Positions 46,189 to 57,717 of a stretch of 64,000 bases of DNA are shown piece after piece (position 1 is the first letter of the stretch; the number at the start of each line of letters is the position of its first letter). The notes beneath the pieces were generated by a model, which saw only the letters and a list, made by a program, of their open reading frames with translations, searched no databases and was not told the origin of the DNA. Source of the stretch: Jacaranda mimosifolia (taxonomy: Eukaryota; Streptophyta; Magnoliopsida; Lamiales; Bignoniaceae); NCBI GenBank assembly GCA_018894105.1, contig CM032125.1, positions 32,411,032 through 32,475,031 of the forward strand, in the 5' to 3' direction. The translations under genes and the position numbers were made by a program.

Positions 46189-47590
46189 TGATGAGGGTTC
46201 GATTGGTTAGATAGGGAACCGAGTTTGAATTGGGGTAGGATTTGACCTGAAGGGTCTATGTTCTTGCTTGGAAATGAAGAATCCTACAATCACAGTAAAC
46301 GTTAGGCTAGCCGAGGAGCCATCGGCTTAGGCCCTCCGACGCTCAAGTCAGTAGAAATTGACCACAAATATCAAGAATAGAGTAAGGGCTTTGAGTGTAT
46401 ATGAGTGCATACCTCTAGAAGGCTGGGGCGAGGGTATTTATATCCTTCTCCCTTCGAGGAAATGTCCGGGGTGCCCCTAGTACACCCAGAGGCCTTTAGC
46501 CTTGGGCCAGATGTAATTAGTTATTTCCCTGCCTTGCATATCTCCAGCTAATTGCCCTTCCAAGTTTCAAGGACATGATAGTACACTGTAGCGGCGCTTG
46601 CTGTGTCAGGCGGTGAGGGGGATGGCATGCGCCATTAATGCGGAGGTGTGACACCCGTCAGTGCATTTAATGCGGCAGCATAGTACTGTACAATTCTCGA
46701 CCTCCGACTCGACCTCACTATGGTCGACTGGGGTCGAGGAATTTCATGGGCCTTGGACGCCTGACTGGGCCTGGCGTGGTGTATCTGGGCTAACCTGGTC
46801 TAGTGAAGTCGATGAGGCATATGGGCCTCGGGCGCCTGACTGGGCTACCTTAGTTTGGGCCTAAGTAGGGTTGTCAACGGGTCGGATTTGGATCGGATCT
46901 GCCATATCCGAATCCGAATCCGATTAACAAAATTTATATCCGAATCCAACCCAAAATCCGATAGGATATTTGTTAATCAGTATCACATTCGAATCCGATG
47001 GATATCCGAAATCCGGTTAAAAAATCCGATCCGATTTTATTTTTTTTCTTTCTTATTTTTTCCTTTTAAATTTCATAAAAATATTGTATTTATAAAGTAA
47101 ATATATGTCATATTTGAATTTTTAACAACTTTTTATTATATATTAGTCAAAAAGTTAAATATTTGAATATTAAAGTCCTTTTTCACATTATATTAATATA
47201 TAGATAAACTATTATATGTTATTATATTTGATATTTTATCGATATCCCTCTTATTTTTTAGGTTAAAACTCAATATTAATAGTATAATATAGATGTTAAT
47301 ATAGATATTAGGTCAATATAATATATATTTTTTATTTTAAAATATTATTAATATTATATATAAGAGTATTAATTTAATAAAAAATATTAAAGTTCGGATT
47401 CGGATCTTTAACGGATCGGATTGCTTAATTCCATATCCGATCCACTTATTTCGGATTTCGAATATTTATAATCGGATCTAATCCATCGAATATTTTAATC
47501 GGATAAAAATCCTAAAATTCGGATCGGATTCGGACTAAAATCCGATCCATTGACAGCCCTAGGCCTAGGCACTTGGGCCAATCCATGTCA
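46189..47590 (-). repeat. 5' LTR of the gypsy element, interrupted by a hAT MITE
   Basis: It matches the 3' LTR from TGATGAGGGTTCGAT onward. It carries an extra ~60-bp duplication near 46780-46850 and the 46866-47561 insertion, after which GCCTAGGCACTTGGGCC continues the LTR to its CA end at 47590. Confidence 0.9.
46866..47561. mobile_element. hAT-type MITE nested in the gypsy LTR, 696 bp
   Basis: Terminal inverted repeats TAGGGTTGTCAACGGGTCGG and, from the right, TAGGGCTGTCAATGGATCGG are flanked by an 8-bp duplication with one mismatch, GGCCTAAG (46858-46865) and GGCCTAGG (47562-47569). The 3' LTR has the unfilled site AGGGCCTAGGCACTT. Arms are built of reiterated ATCCGAATCCGA words. Confidence 0.92.
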
Positions 47591-47595
47591 TATAT

Positions 47596-48267
47596 AAATG
47601 TCAGTTTTTTTTATTGATCTTGTATTACATTCTTCCACCATATTTATTAATTTTTTCATTTCAAAAAAAGTTATAATGATAATGTTATTACAGATACAAA
47701 ATTATGTATTAATATATAAATCGAGTACTAATGGAAATTTCCAATCTCATTAAGTATGATACAAATACGTGCTTTAAGGATTGGTTGTGAGAAATTCTCT
47801 CATTCTCAATCACAGCTACATTTTTTCTTTATGTATGGGGACACGCATTCCTTTGACTGATAGGTAAGCCATGTAATTAGAACAAAAGATATTGCATGAT
47901 GGAAGAGAGACATTTTTATGTGTAACATAATAGCTAACAATCCATATCATACATATGTTTTAGTATTACATAATGAAGATAGTAACAGTGATAAAATAAA
48001 AATACATGAAGTCCAGTCCATAGGAAAGTCAGAAACATAATAATAAATAGTCATACATCTTCCAGGCCGAATATCACGACCTAGTCATCTATCCATCCCC
48101 CACGTTCACCTGAAGGAACAATGTCGGCTGGGGTTGACCTGCTAGTGATGTCATGCTTACCATCATATAAGTAACCGATCTCCATGCTATCGTGTGAGTC
48201 ACTCAATTGAATAATTTGTGTCGGTCGCGGCCGATTACGTAAAAGAGTACGTGGAACATGTGGTGGT
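47596..48267. other. intergenic; possible transposase remnant near 48060-48250
   Basis: Mostly AT-rich. At 48060-48250 a GC-richer stretch reads on the minus strand as a short open segment (with IQLSDSHDSMEIGYLYDG-like text) that may be the end of a decayed transposon ORF. I could not assign it to a family. Near 47780 GGTTGTGAGAAATTCTCTC is a small hairpin. Confidence 0.3.
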
Positions 48268-50435
48268 AATTTAACATTTACAGTAAAAAAAAAATCTCAT
48301 TTTAATATAAAAATAAACATATATTTGTACTGTAAAATAACTTTTAATTATTTATAAAATATAAGCAAACATGTATTACATCCTTTCTATCAATTCTCAA
48401 GACATTTTTACAAAACGCACAAAAGAAAGCCAAACGTGCACGTGGCCATTGTTCAAATAACCAAACCTCTCTTTGACCAAGTGGCCGAAATGAAAGATGA
48501 AACACACGAAGGCAAATTCAATGGTCATTGACTTACGTGGCCTTGCTGCCTGTTACGTGGGCTTTAGATTTCCAGCTCTATTCATTGTCAAACTTTGGCA
48601 ATATGAAAAACGTTTTGTACTGTTGATTGAAATTATGTATAGAAATACGTTGCAAATAGTATGTTTCTTGCACAAATTCTCAAAACACAAGCTCTGCTTT
48701 TGTTTGTTTTTCTAAAAATTAAAAAAAAAAAAAAAACAAAAGAAGAAAAGATATAAAAATTCCTTGAAAATAATGGGCGTACATGAATTGACATTATAAA
48801 TAAATATATATACATATATACTTATAGTTGTTGAAAGATGTTGAAAAAACACAACAATTGAAAAATATTATGCATAATGCAACAAATATATAAGTTATTT
48901 CATATAAATATGTTCTTTCAATGCATGTAGATCTTCTATTCTCATCTTATCCAAGTCCTTCTCCAAGTCCATGGTAACAACACAAGTAATATATACTAGC
49001 AATCTTGGCACATTCGATGTATGTGCAAAATTTTTTGTAGTATAAAGTAAAAAGAATAAATATTTATTTTTTAATATAACATTAATTTTTTTAGTAACAT
49101 TTGATATTTATTTAAATTTTTACATAAATAATAATAAAACATTATAATAAAATGATAATTATGAGTGTAGAATATATGGATTGTGAATAGTACTTACTTT
49201 ATAAAAATTAACGATAGTTTAGGTACATCACACAAAAACATACAAAAAAAGGAGGTATGTATTTTATTAATAATATAGATAATCCATTGGTACTTAGATT
49301 TTTTAACATGTTTGGGTCTGTTAGTCCTTCAGCTCCATCTAACAACTTGATGTATGGAAACATCTCGAAAGGCCTAGTGAAGTTTTCAATTTGAAGTAGC
49401 ATTGACATAATTTGTATCTATATGTAGATGATATTCATATTTCTCATCAAAAAGATAATAAGAAATGGAAAATTATATATCTTGGCTTTATATCATAAAG
49501 AAAATGGTATATCCATATTAGTAAAGCACAACCTCTACTTTTGGTGTATTTTCGGGAGATGCAACTATTATATTATATAAAAGTATCTAATAAAAAAAAT
49601 GTAAATATTGTTGATTATTATATTATATTTAAGTTTGATTATTATGTGTGCTTCATATATATAATGTGATTCATGAGTCGATTTGAAGAGTTCTCTAGTC
49701 AAAGTTCAAATGAGGGTGTTGAAGATTCCCCGTTGTCCATATCATCTCAACTTCAGATGAATGTTCTTATTCTAATTTATATGTGTTATTTTCACTTGGA
49801 ATTATTTAGTTTTTATTAATTTGTGATAAATTTTAATCATATAGGTGTGGAAAGATACGATAGTGAAAGCAAGTAAGGCATTAGAATCCAATAATAAAAC
49901 TTCAAAAGCTTAAATAAGCTAGTGCTTACAAGCAACCAAGGATCTAAACATTATTTAGGATTCAGATTTGGATGGAGAGTTACCTTGAAAAGAAAAATCC
50001 AAAGATAGATTGAAGAACTACTTCTTCAAATAGAATCTGTCATACAGTGGTGCAGCTAAAACCAAGCGTTTATTGACCAATTCAAAACTCTCCAAAAATG
50101 CTAAAAAAAAACAAAATAGATGCTCAACTCCTTGAGGAAACTGCTGGAACAAATTTCAGCTTGAAACTTTTTTTGGATCTCCTAGAATAAAATCGACAAA
50201 AGACTGGTCTTGCAGGTGGATCTCCAAAGGCTTAGCAAACCATTTATTTGGCCTCTATCAAAATGATTCACACACCAATCCAAATCCTACTACTCCTCAC
50301 TTTTAGATGGAGGAAGAGAGGAGAGTTGAGAGGGAGATGGCCGATTTTAGGGTAGGGAGAAGAAGAGGAAGGGGATCTTCAACACATGAATAAACACCTT
50401 GGAAAAAGATGAGGGAAAAGTGAGAATCTAATTCT
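48268..50435. repeat. duplicated block B (pairs with 33040-35188)
   Basis: Direct copy of block A with scattered substitutions and small indels. At its right edge B continues into sequence (50436 onward) that is missing at block A, so block A is the truncated copy at that side. Confidence 0.75.
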
Positions 50436-51458
50436 TCACTTGCTTGAATGCTAGATTGCCACCCCCCCCCCCCCCCCCCCCAACCTCTATATCTATATAT
50501 AGAGTGAAGATGGTATGATGCCACTTTCCTTAAGGAGGGGGCGCCGCCAACATGCATGCCTTGCATGCTTAGTTGGCAAATTCAAATCTAATTTGAATTT
50601 GTGTGCATTTCAATTACATTTGAAATTAAATTTTAAATTAATTAAATGCACATTAAAATGATCATATCATTTCAATTTTTTCTCCAATTAATATTCTCCT
50701 CATTAATTAAATTAAATAATTTAATTTAATTAATTAATCATTGACTTAACTCTTAAGTCAACTAGCTTAACTCTTTAAGTTTAATTTTGTTAACTTAACT
50801 CATTAAGTTAACTTGACCAATTGATGATCACAAGGCACCAAATAATTAACTCTTTAATTATTGGTCTAATTTAACTCTTTAAATTAGTTGATCAATTTAA
50901 CACTTAAATTAAGCAAGTCAAAATTGACCTCAATTTTAATCACCCAAAATTCAGTCTCCTTGGAGAGAATTTTCTAAGACTTAGAAAGTTCCTCCATTAC
51001 TTAGGAAATGTAATTGACTTTTTTGTGTGGCCCGATAGGTTTCTACCATTCATTGTACATTGACTCACAACTACTTGTGACTTTTGAATATCGAATATTC
51101 CTTTTAGTTTAAACTCCTTTAAACTAATCAACTAAATTCAATTAATTTCCATTAATTAAATAGCACCTAATCTCCATGGTCGATGTCTAACCTCAACCAT
51201 ATAAAGTCCAACTAATTGGCCAAAATGAATGCTTTCGAAGAACCACCATAGTTCTGTGTACCATGTAAATACGGTCCTTCCGTCTTCTATCTCCCGAAAG
51301 AGCTTAGGGCAAGATATTTGCCGGCTCCCTAATGGCCTCAATACTATGTCTCTATTCCCAATGTTAGATTCCACTTGATGACCTCATCTTCGGAAAACTC
51401 TTTTTCCAAATTGTCATACTACTTTGTGCAAGGATTTCTTAGAATCGATCATTACAAA
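50436..51458. repeat. LTR-like dispersed repeat, class uncertain
   Basis: It contains a C-run (50462-50482), a stretch of reiterated TTAACTCTTTAA/TTAATTAA words, and a right edge ATCGATCATTACA which on the minus strand starts TGTAATGATCGATTC, an LTR-like start. A 72-codon minus-strand ORF (51156-51374) is within it and is unlikely to be a gene. A matching left end and target duplication were not found. Confidence 0.4.
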
Positions 51459-51473
51459 ATACCATTTTTTCTT

Positions 51474-51830
51474 ATTAATTTCAATTCAGTTATTATTTTC
51501 TGAGTTTAATTAGAATAAACTTAATCTAGTCATCTATACAATCATATGTACTGAATGCAATAGTAATAGTCCCGCTAGATAGGGATATATTTTAATTGCT
51601 TGATTTTAATTTAGTTGCTATTTTCTATAAGTTTAGTTAAATATGTTACTAGAAGGATAAATTTCAATATACATAATTAAATTTGCTAAGTAGAAATTTT
51701 TATTTAATTAATTTTAATATAATAATTATTTTCGATATGTCTAATTAAAAATACACTTAATTTAGATAAATTTAATGGGTACAATATATATACATTTGAT
51801 ATATATGCATTTATTAAGAAAATCTTTCAA
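51474..51830. repeat. dispersed repeat equal to the flanks of the 4860-7028 element (empty site)
   Basis: The text parallels 4640-4850 and then 7030-7290 without interruption: TAGAATAAACTTAATCT, CATATGTACTGAATGCAATAG, GGGATATATTTTAATTG, AAATATGTTACTAGAAGG. It also lacks the SINE at 4727. Confidence 0.8.
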
Positions 51831-52223
51831 AATTTCATCACGACATGAAACTACTTCCAAGACAAATTCACTACAATCCAAATGCTTCATGTCTAAAACT
51901 TGATATTGAAGTAATCTTGATCAAAATCGTGCAACCTGACATAACCATCTTCACCTCCGCTCGAGAAACTACAAACATGAGATAGAGAGAAAAATCACTA
52001 GATTGAAACTCACAATCTTGTCGAAACTGTTGTATGATAGCAACTGAGAGATAGACAAAACAAATTGATCACATCGTAAATGTTAGAAAAACACTTCACA
52101 GGACAATTATCATTAATGTTTGCATGCACAAATATGTGAACATCAACACCTGACGATCAAATTACATTCGTAATTTGTCGTCCGGTAGATATTATAATGT
52201 AAATCCACTAGGAAAAATCTCAC
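51831..52223. other. intergenic, no gene seen
   Basis: Moderately AT-rich sequence just downstream of the eIF3i fragment. I searched it by eye for the missing last exons of that gene and found none. Confidence 0.5.
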
Positions 52224-53361
52224 CTTTTTCCATCTGGGTTAAATGCCAAGGCATTTATTGTTCCAAAATGGCCTTTTACACCTCCTATTTCTTCTGCTAG
52301 GATCTATGCTGAAGCAAGATCATCAAAGAGCCAGTAACGTCATTGGATCTCTGTAACCTCTTTATTTTATTTTGGTCTTGTGAAGACATAAGTTTATCTT
52401 GTCATAGAATTTGGCCTCAAACTTTACAGCACGATGATCGGTGGTGGTAACAGCTGATGCATCCTGACCACCTCCCAGGACCACCTATAAATGCCATCAA
52501 AGTCACAAAATCAACATACATAAAGAGACAACAAACATATATCTGTTAAAAATTGGAACTGTGACATTTTTAAGTAAATGAAGAGCTGTAGATAAAATAT
52601 AGAAAACCTGACATCCAAGCAAGCAACAGAAATCTACACAACTTGTAGGATCGGTAATAGACTACAATTAATGTATGATAATTGAGAATAAACAACTAGA
52701 TATCTGCCCATGCTATGATCTTCTTTGTCTGACACTTACCTGATCAAGAAGAGGAGACATTGCAACTGCATTTACTGGGCGTTCTGTCACATATGTCTCG
52801 ATAAGTTTCAATGTTCTTGTATCCCAGAGCTGATAAATGAGGACAGATCAGTCAATGCAAATTGATACTAAGAACTCTAAATATTGAGAAATATTAAAAA
52901 AGACATTAAGAACTTGAACCACCTTGGCAGATTTATCCAAGGAACCTGTGAGAAAATGAAAACTGTCGGTCGATTTTGAAAGTGACGTAATAGTTTTTTT
53001 GTGGCCATCCTCCTTGTCAGAATCTTTCAGTAATTTCCCTGTCTGCAATTTGAAAATAAAAATAGAAGGATCAATCATTTAGCATACAAATTTCATTGTT
53101 TGGAAACAAAAGGCTATATGCAAAACATAAAAGGCAATGTTAAGTCTTGGTGATATTTTTCGTCGCAACATGGTGATCTTTCATTAGAAACCACAAGGTA
53201 ATTTTTCACTGCAATCAGCACCACTCTAAAGAAAACACTAACCTCAGAATCCCAGATACGAATAACTGAATCTTCACCAGCACTTATAATCAGCAGTTCC
53301 CAAACTGCTCTATTAATTCTTCCCTGCGGGCCCTCAAGGATAAGAACTGAGTCACCAGTCT
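52224..53361 (-). pseudogene. translation initiation factor eIF3 subunit I, five-exon internal fragment
   Basis: eIF3i is a WD40 propeller subunit of the eIF3 complex. Minus-strand exons: 53361-53243 (TGDSVLILEGPQGRINRAVW...RIWDSE), 53042-52923 (TGKLLKDSDKEDGHKKTITS...GSLDKSAK), 52829-52740 (LWDTRTLKLIETYVTERPVN...), 52484 to about 52395 ([20 protein letters not shown]...FYDK) and 52296-52224 (EEIGGVKGHFGTINALAFNPDGK). Most borders keep GT/AG, so this is a copy of genomic DNA, not a retrocopy. The N-terminal blades and the end of the last blade are missing, about three residues look deleted after AVW, and the fourth exon's donor seems lost. It is therefore a truncated pseudogene. It abuts the foldback element at 53623, which may have broken or captured it. 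Confidence 0.85.
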
Positions 53362-53622
53362 CTGCGATTCCAAACCATAATAATTTTAGCAGCTGACAGT
53401 GAAGTGATTAGGAGAGACAAAATCTGATGCTAAGTAATTTGGCAACACCAATGTTGATATGGTCAGTATCAAACTACAAGTTACAGCGCTGGGTTCAGAG
53501 TACAACTGATATATTGCCACCTTAAGCGTCTAAATATTACAGTCATATGCTCTACGACATTTAACCACCATCCATTTTTGTTAGTCTAGAATTAAAAGTA
53601 TCAGGCAAAGTTGAAACAACAA
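53362..53622. other. intron-like sequence between the eIF3i fragment and the foldback element
   Basis: It begins with a ...GCAG acceptor for the first retained exon (minus strand) and has no other recognised content. It is probably the residue of the upstream intron. Confidence 0.5.
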
Positions 53623-56053
53623 TTTGCCATTAAATTTGGTTATATTTTGAAAAATAGTTAAAAATTGATTCTACAGAATTTTGGTATGTTTGTTTATGTT
53701 TTGGAGGAAATTTTTTTTTTACTGTAGTAGTCAAATCACTGCTTTTTTGTTAGATTTTTGGGGTGAAAATGAAATTGAGTGATTTTTTTATTGTTATAAT
53801 AACAATAACATATATATGATATAAATATAATATATGTATGTATATATTAAAAAATGGGAAAGTCTTAGGGATAATGAAGGATATTCAAGGAAAAAAAATT
53901 GTGTTTTGGAGGGAAAATGATGATATGTAATATATAAATATATATATAAATAGATGTGTATATATATGTGTGTGTATATATAAATTATATAATATATTTG
54001 AAATTTAAAAAAAAAAGAAAAAGAAAAGACATACATGCTGCCAACTAAGCAAGAAAACGACAAAAAATGCCTACTAGGCAGTCCAACGAGACAGAAACAA
54101 GAAATGTCCACACACCCGGTGTGCCATGTCACATTTTTGCATATAAATAGATGTGTATATATGTGTGTGTATATATAAATTATATAATATATTTAAAATT
54201 TTAAAAAAAGAAAGAAAGAAAAGATATGTATGCTGCCAACTAAGCAAGAAAAAGACAAAAAATGCCTACTAGGCAGTCCAACAAGTCAGAAGCAAGAAAT
54301 GTCCACACGCCTGGTGTGCCACGTCACATTTTCGCATATTAATAGATGTGTATATATATGTGTGTGTATATATAAATTATATAATATATTTGAAATTTTA
54401 AAAAAAAAAAAGAAAAGACATGCATACTGCCAACTAAGCAAGAAAAAGACAAAAAATGCCTACTAGGCAGTCCAACGAGGCAGAAACAAGAAATGTCCAC
54501 ACGCCCGGTGTGCCACGTCATATTTTTGCATATAAATAGATGTGTATATATATGTGTGTGTATATATAAATTATATAATACATTTGAAATTAAAAAAAAG
54601 AAAAGAAAAGACATGCATGCTGCCAACTAAGCAAGAAAAAGACAAAAAATGCCTATTAGGCAGTCCAACGAGGCAAAAACAAGAAATGTTCACACGCCCG
54701 GTGTGCCACATCACATTTTTGCATATAAATAGACGTGCATATATGTGTGTGTATATATAAATTATTTAATATATTTAAAATTTTAAAAAAGAAAGAAAGA
54801 AAAGACATGTATGCTGCCAACTAAGCAAGAAAAAGATAAAAAATGCCTACTAGGCAGTCCAACAAGTCAGAAGCAAGAAATGTCCACACGCCTGGTGTGC
54901 CATGTCACATTTTCGCATATAAATAGATGTGTATATATATGTGTGTGTATATATAAATTATATAATATATTTGAAATTTAAAAAAAAGAAAAGAAAAGAC
55001 ATGTATGTTGCCAACTAAGCAAGAAAAAGACAAAAAATGCCTACTAGGCAGTCCAACGAGGCAGAAACAAGAAATGTCCACACCCGGTGTGCCACGTCAC
55101 ATTTTCGCATATAAATAGATGTGTATATATATGTGTGTGTATATATAAATTATACAATATATTTGAAATTTAAAAAAAGAAAATAAAAGACATGCATACT
55201 GCCGACTAAGCAAGGAAAAGACAAAAAATACCTACTAGGCAGTCCAGCGAGACAGAAACAAGAAATGTCCACACGCCCGGTGTGTCACGTCACATTTTCG
55301 CATATAAATAGACGTGTATATATACATGTGTGTATATATAAATTATATAATATATTTGAAATTTAAAAAAAGAAAAGAAAAGAAAAGAAAAGGCATGCAT
55401 GCAGCAACTAAGCACGAAAAAGACAAAAAATACCTACTAGGCAGTCCAACGAGGCAGAAACAAGAAACGTCCACACGCCCGGTGTGCCACATCACATTTT
55501 TGCATATAAATAGATGTGTATATATATGTGTGTGTATATATAAATTATATAATATATTTGAAATTTAAAAAAAAAAAAAAAAAAGAAAAGACATGCATGC
55601 TGCCAACTAAGTAAGAAAAAGACAAACAATGCCTACTAGGGAGTCCAACGAGGCAGAAACAAGAAATGTCCACACACCCGGTATGCCACGTCATATTTTC
55701 CGGCAAGTTTCGTCGGCTCCAACGAAAAAAGGATGAAAAATGATGATTTTTTAATACTTATAGGATTAGAATTATTATTATACAATTTATAAGACGAAAA
55801 ACCAAATGAGGTAAAGTTACAGGACGAATTTTGTAATTTTGCCTGCCATGTCAACTGCCAATGTGGCAGAAACAAGTAATGTCCACATGCCCGGTGTGCC
55901 ACGTCACATTTTCCGTCGAGTTTCATTGGATCCGGTGAAAAAAGGACGAAAAATGACAATTTTTAATACTTATAAGACTAGAAATGATATTATGCAATTC
56001 ATAGGACGAAAAACCAAATGAAGTAAAGTTACAGGACGAATTTTGTAATTTTG
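53623..56053. mobile_element. foldback element (element 2), left arm missing, right arm expanded
   Basis: It starts AATTTGCCATTAAATTTGG, the same text as the midpoint of element 3 (about 63567), so the left arm is gone. The right arm follows in the usual order: GTTTTGGAGG, ACTGTAGTAGTCAAATCA, AAAATTGTGTTTTGGAGGG, nine tandem ~194-bp units, then two terminal modules ending GAATTTTGTAATTTTGCC at 56053. Short plus-strand ORFs inside are repeat artefacts. Confidence 0.8.
53946..55697. repeat. nine tandem ~194-bp units within the foldback arm
   Basis: Units begin GCATATAAATAGATGTGTAT at 54139, 54334, 54528, 54721, 54915, 55107, 55300 and 55502, after a first unit from about 53946. Each has a TA microsatellite, an A-run with GAAAAGACATGC, CTGCCAACTAAGCAAG, GCCTACTAGGCAGTCC and a CCCGGTGTGCCACGTCACAT end. 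Element 1 has a single unit per arm. Confidence 0.9.
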
Positions 56054-56214
56054 CCGGCATGTCTCTTTGACTTTTTTAATTATTTCTTACTCAACTCAAA
56101 TACTAATTGAACCCGTGAATTGTTTTCCTTGGTCAAAATAAATTTTCAATTAAACAAAATATAAAATAAATTACAAAATATGATAAAAGACTAAGTCAGT
56201 TGCCAATCTAACTT

Positions 56215-56312
56215 TCCAACCCCTGGCGCTAAGAAATCGAACCACAAACCTCACACTTATATATGTGAGGACATTGTCATTGAACTAATTGACCACTTAA
56301 CACTATGGCACC
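56215..56312 (-). repeat. tRNA-derived SINE-like element
   Basis: Counterpart of 12815-12925. Its box B-like GTGGTTCGATTTC is closer to consensus here. Confidence 0.55.
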
Positions 56313-56847
56313 AAGAATGATGTTTGCGTTAATGTTGGTGCCAAGTGCTGTAGTGATAGATTTTGCTATATGATCTTGTGTTGGCTCTGCGATACTTTTT
56401 TTTTTTCTCATTAAATTTAATTTTAAAATTCAATTATGATAGTATATGAGTTAGAATACATCAAATGGTACCGAATTTAGGAAATAAAAATAAAAGCAAT
56501 TTCTTGTCTCCACTACATAATAATATCAAATTATTTAATTAGAAAACTATATATATACAAAATAGATCAATTTGTATCACATGAGTTAGCTACTTCGAAA
56601 TGAAAATAGCTAGTAAGAATTCATTGGAAAAAGATTAATAATTTGAAGGAAATTTTTTAATAAAACTAATAATTAGAGATACATCATCACAATTATTAAA
56701 AGAATCTTCATTACAAAATAAAATAATTTAAATTTTGAATAAGAAAATATAGTTACATGAGAATATAGAAAAAAATAATGTGTCATGATACAAGTAGAAA
56801 AGAAATAGAAGTATAGTTGATCTTTTATGAATACTTGCAAAGCTGAT
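56313..56847. other. 3' flank of P450 copy 3, no gene
   Basis: Near-identical to 12926-13470. Nothing further is recognised. Confidence 0.6.
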
Positions 56848-57178
56848 CACTAGGCCCCGTTTGGCTTTATTTTCATAACCTTTTTTTATTTTCTACTATT
56901 TTAAAAATAAAACACATCATTTTTTACACATTTTCATCCAATATTATTTTTATTTTCATTTTCAAAATATATTCTTTAATAACCTATATGTCTTCTTGCT
57001 CCATTCCATTATTTCTATATCTCACCACCTACAACCTACTAAACCCAACATAATTATTACTTTTTCAATAATTTATCCAAATACAAACTCATTTTCAACT
57101 CATTTCCACTAACTAACTTTTCAAATTTTAAAAATGATGAAGATGAAATTAGAAATGAAAATAAAACCAAATGGGGTA
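56848..57178. mobile_element. MITE-like element just 3' of P450 copy 3
   Basis: Counterpart of 13471-13801 with clearer ends, GGCCCCGTTTGGCTTTATTT and AAAACCAAATGGGGTA. Present in both blocks, so it predates the duplication. Confidence 0.6.
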
Positions 57179-57714
57179 TCATCTAGTTGCATGTTATTCC
57201 CTGAGCCTAGGAATCAAATACAAAGGTTTTTCCTTCTTGAGTGTTGTTGCAAATTTATCAATAGTATCAATTCTTGTACGATCTATGCTGCTCAGAAGAC
57301 TCCAATCGAAGTAATGCATTAGAGATGCCACCACAAGTTGAATATTTTTGAAAGCTACATTCCATCCGGGACACATTCTTCTTCCTGCACTGAAGGGTAT
57401 AAATTCAAAATGGGTACCCTTAAAATCTACGCTGGAGTTAATAAATCTCTTAGGTTTGAAACTTTTAGCATCCCTCCAATTTTCAGGGTCTGAGCCAATG
57501 GACCAAGCATTTACCAGCACCACACTATCTTTTGGTATTATGTAGTTATTCATCTTGCACGTCTCAATTGCCCGATGAGGTAGCAAAAATGGCCCTGGAT
57601 TATGAAGTCTTAATGTTTCCTTCATGCAAGCTTGAAAGTAACAAGACTCGATTAAAACTAACTCATTGATTAGCATGTCTTCTTTGAATGTCTTTGAAAT
57701 TTATTACAAACTCT

Positions 57715-57717
57715 CTA
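57715..57717 (-). other. premature TAG in exon 2 of P450 copy 3
   Basis: Follows the HPDIL codons. The matching codon in copy 1 is CAG, a single C to T change. Confidence 0.9.

Larger units (their letters stand above)
36145..47590 (-). mobile_element. complete Ty3/gypsy retrotransposon, Tat lineage, degenerate, 11.4 kb
   Basis: Direct LTRs at 36145-36776 and 46189-47590 (the latter enlarged by a nested hAT MITE) are flanked by a 5-bp duplication TATAT (36140-36144, 47591-47595). On the minus strand the order is 5' LTR, primer-binding site, gag, protease, reverse transcriptase, RNase H, archaeal-type RNase H, integrase, tandem-repeat spacer, antisense ORF, polypurine tract, 3' LTR. The extra archaeal-type RNase H, the VYVDDMIVK motif, the DNGSS protease and the antisense ORF between pol and the 3' LTR are hallmarks of Tat elements. 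Stops and frameshifts throughout make it non-autonomous. The LTRs differ at about a dozen of the first ~215 bases by eye, so the insertion is not recent. Confidence 0.93.

Noticed and set aside
33040..50435. Blocks A and B as LTRs of one large element
   Set aside because: They lack TG...CA ends and a target duplication, and part of the block resembles a P450 flank. Segmental duplication fits better.
51156..51374. 72-codon minus-strand ORF as a gene
   Set aside because: It is inside an LTR-like dispersed repeat and I see no motif supporting it.
53946..55697. CRISPR-like array
   Set aside because: Units are ~194 bp with no separate spacers and belong to a foldback transposon arm in a plant genome.
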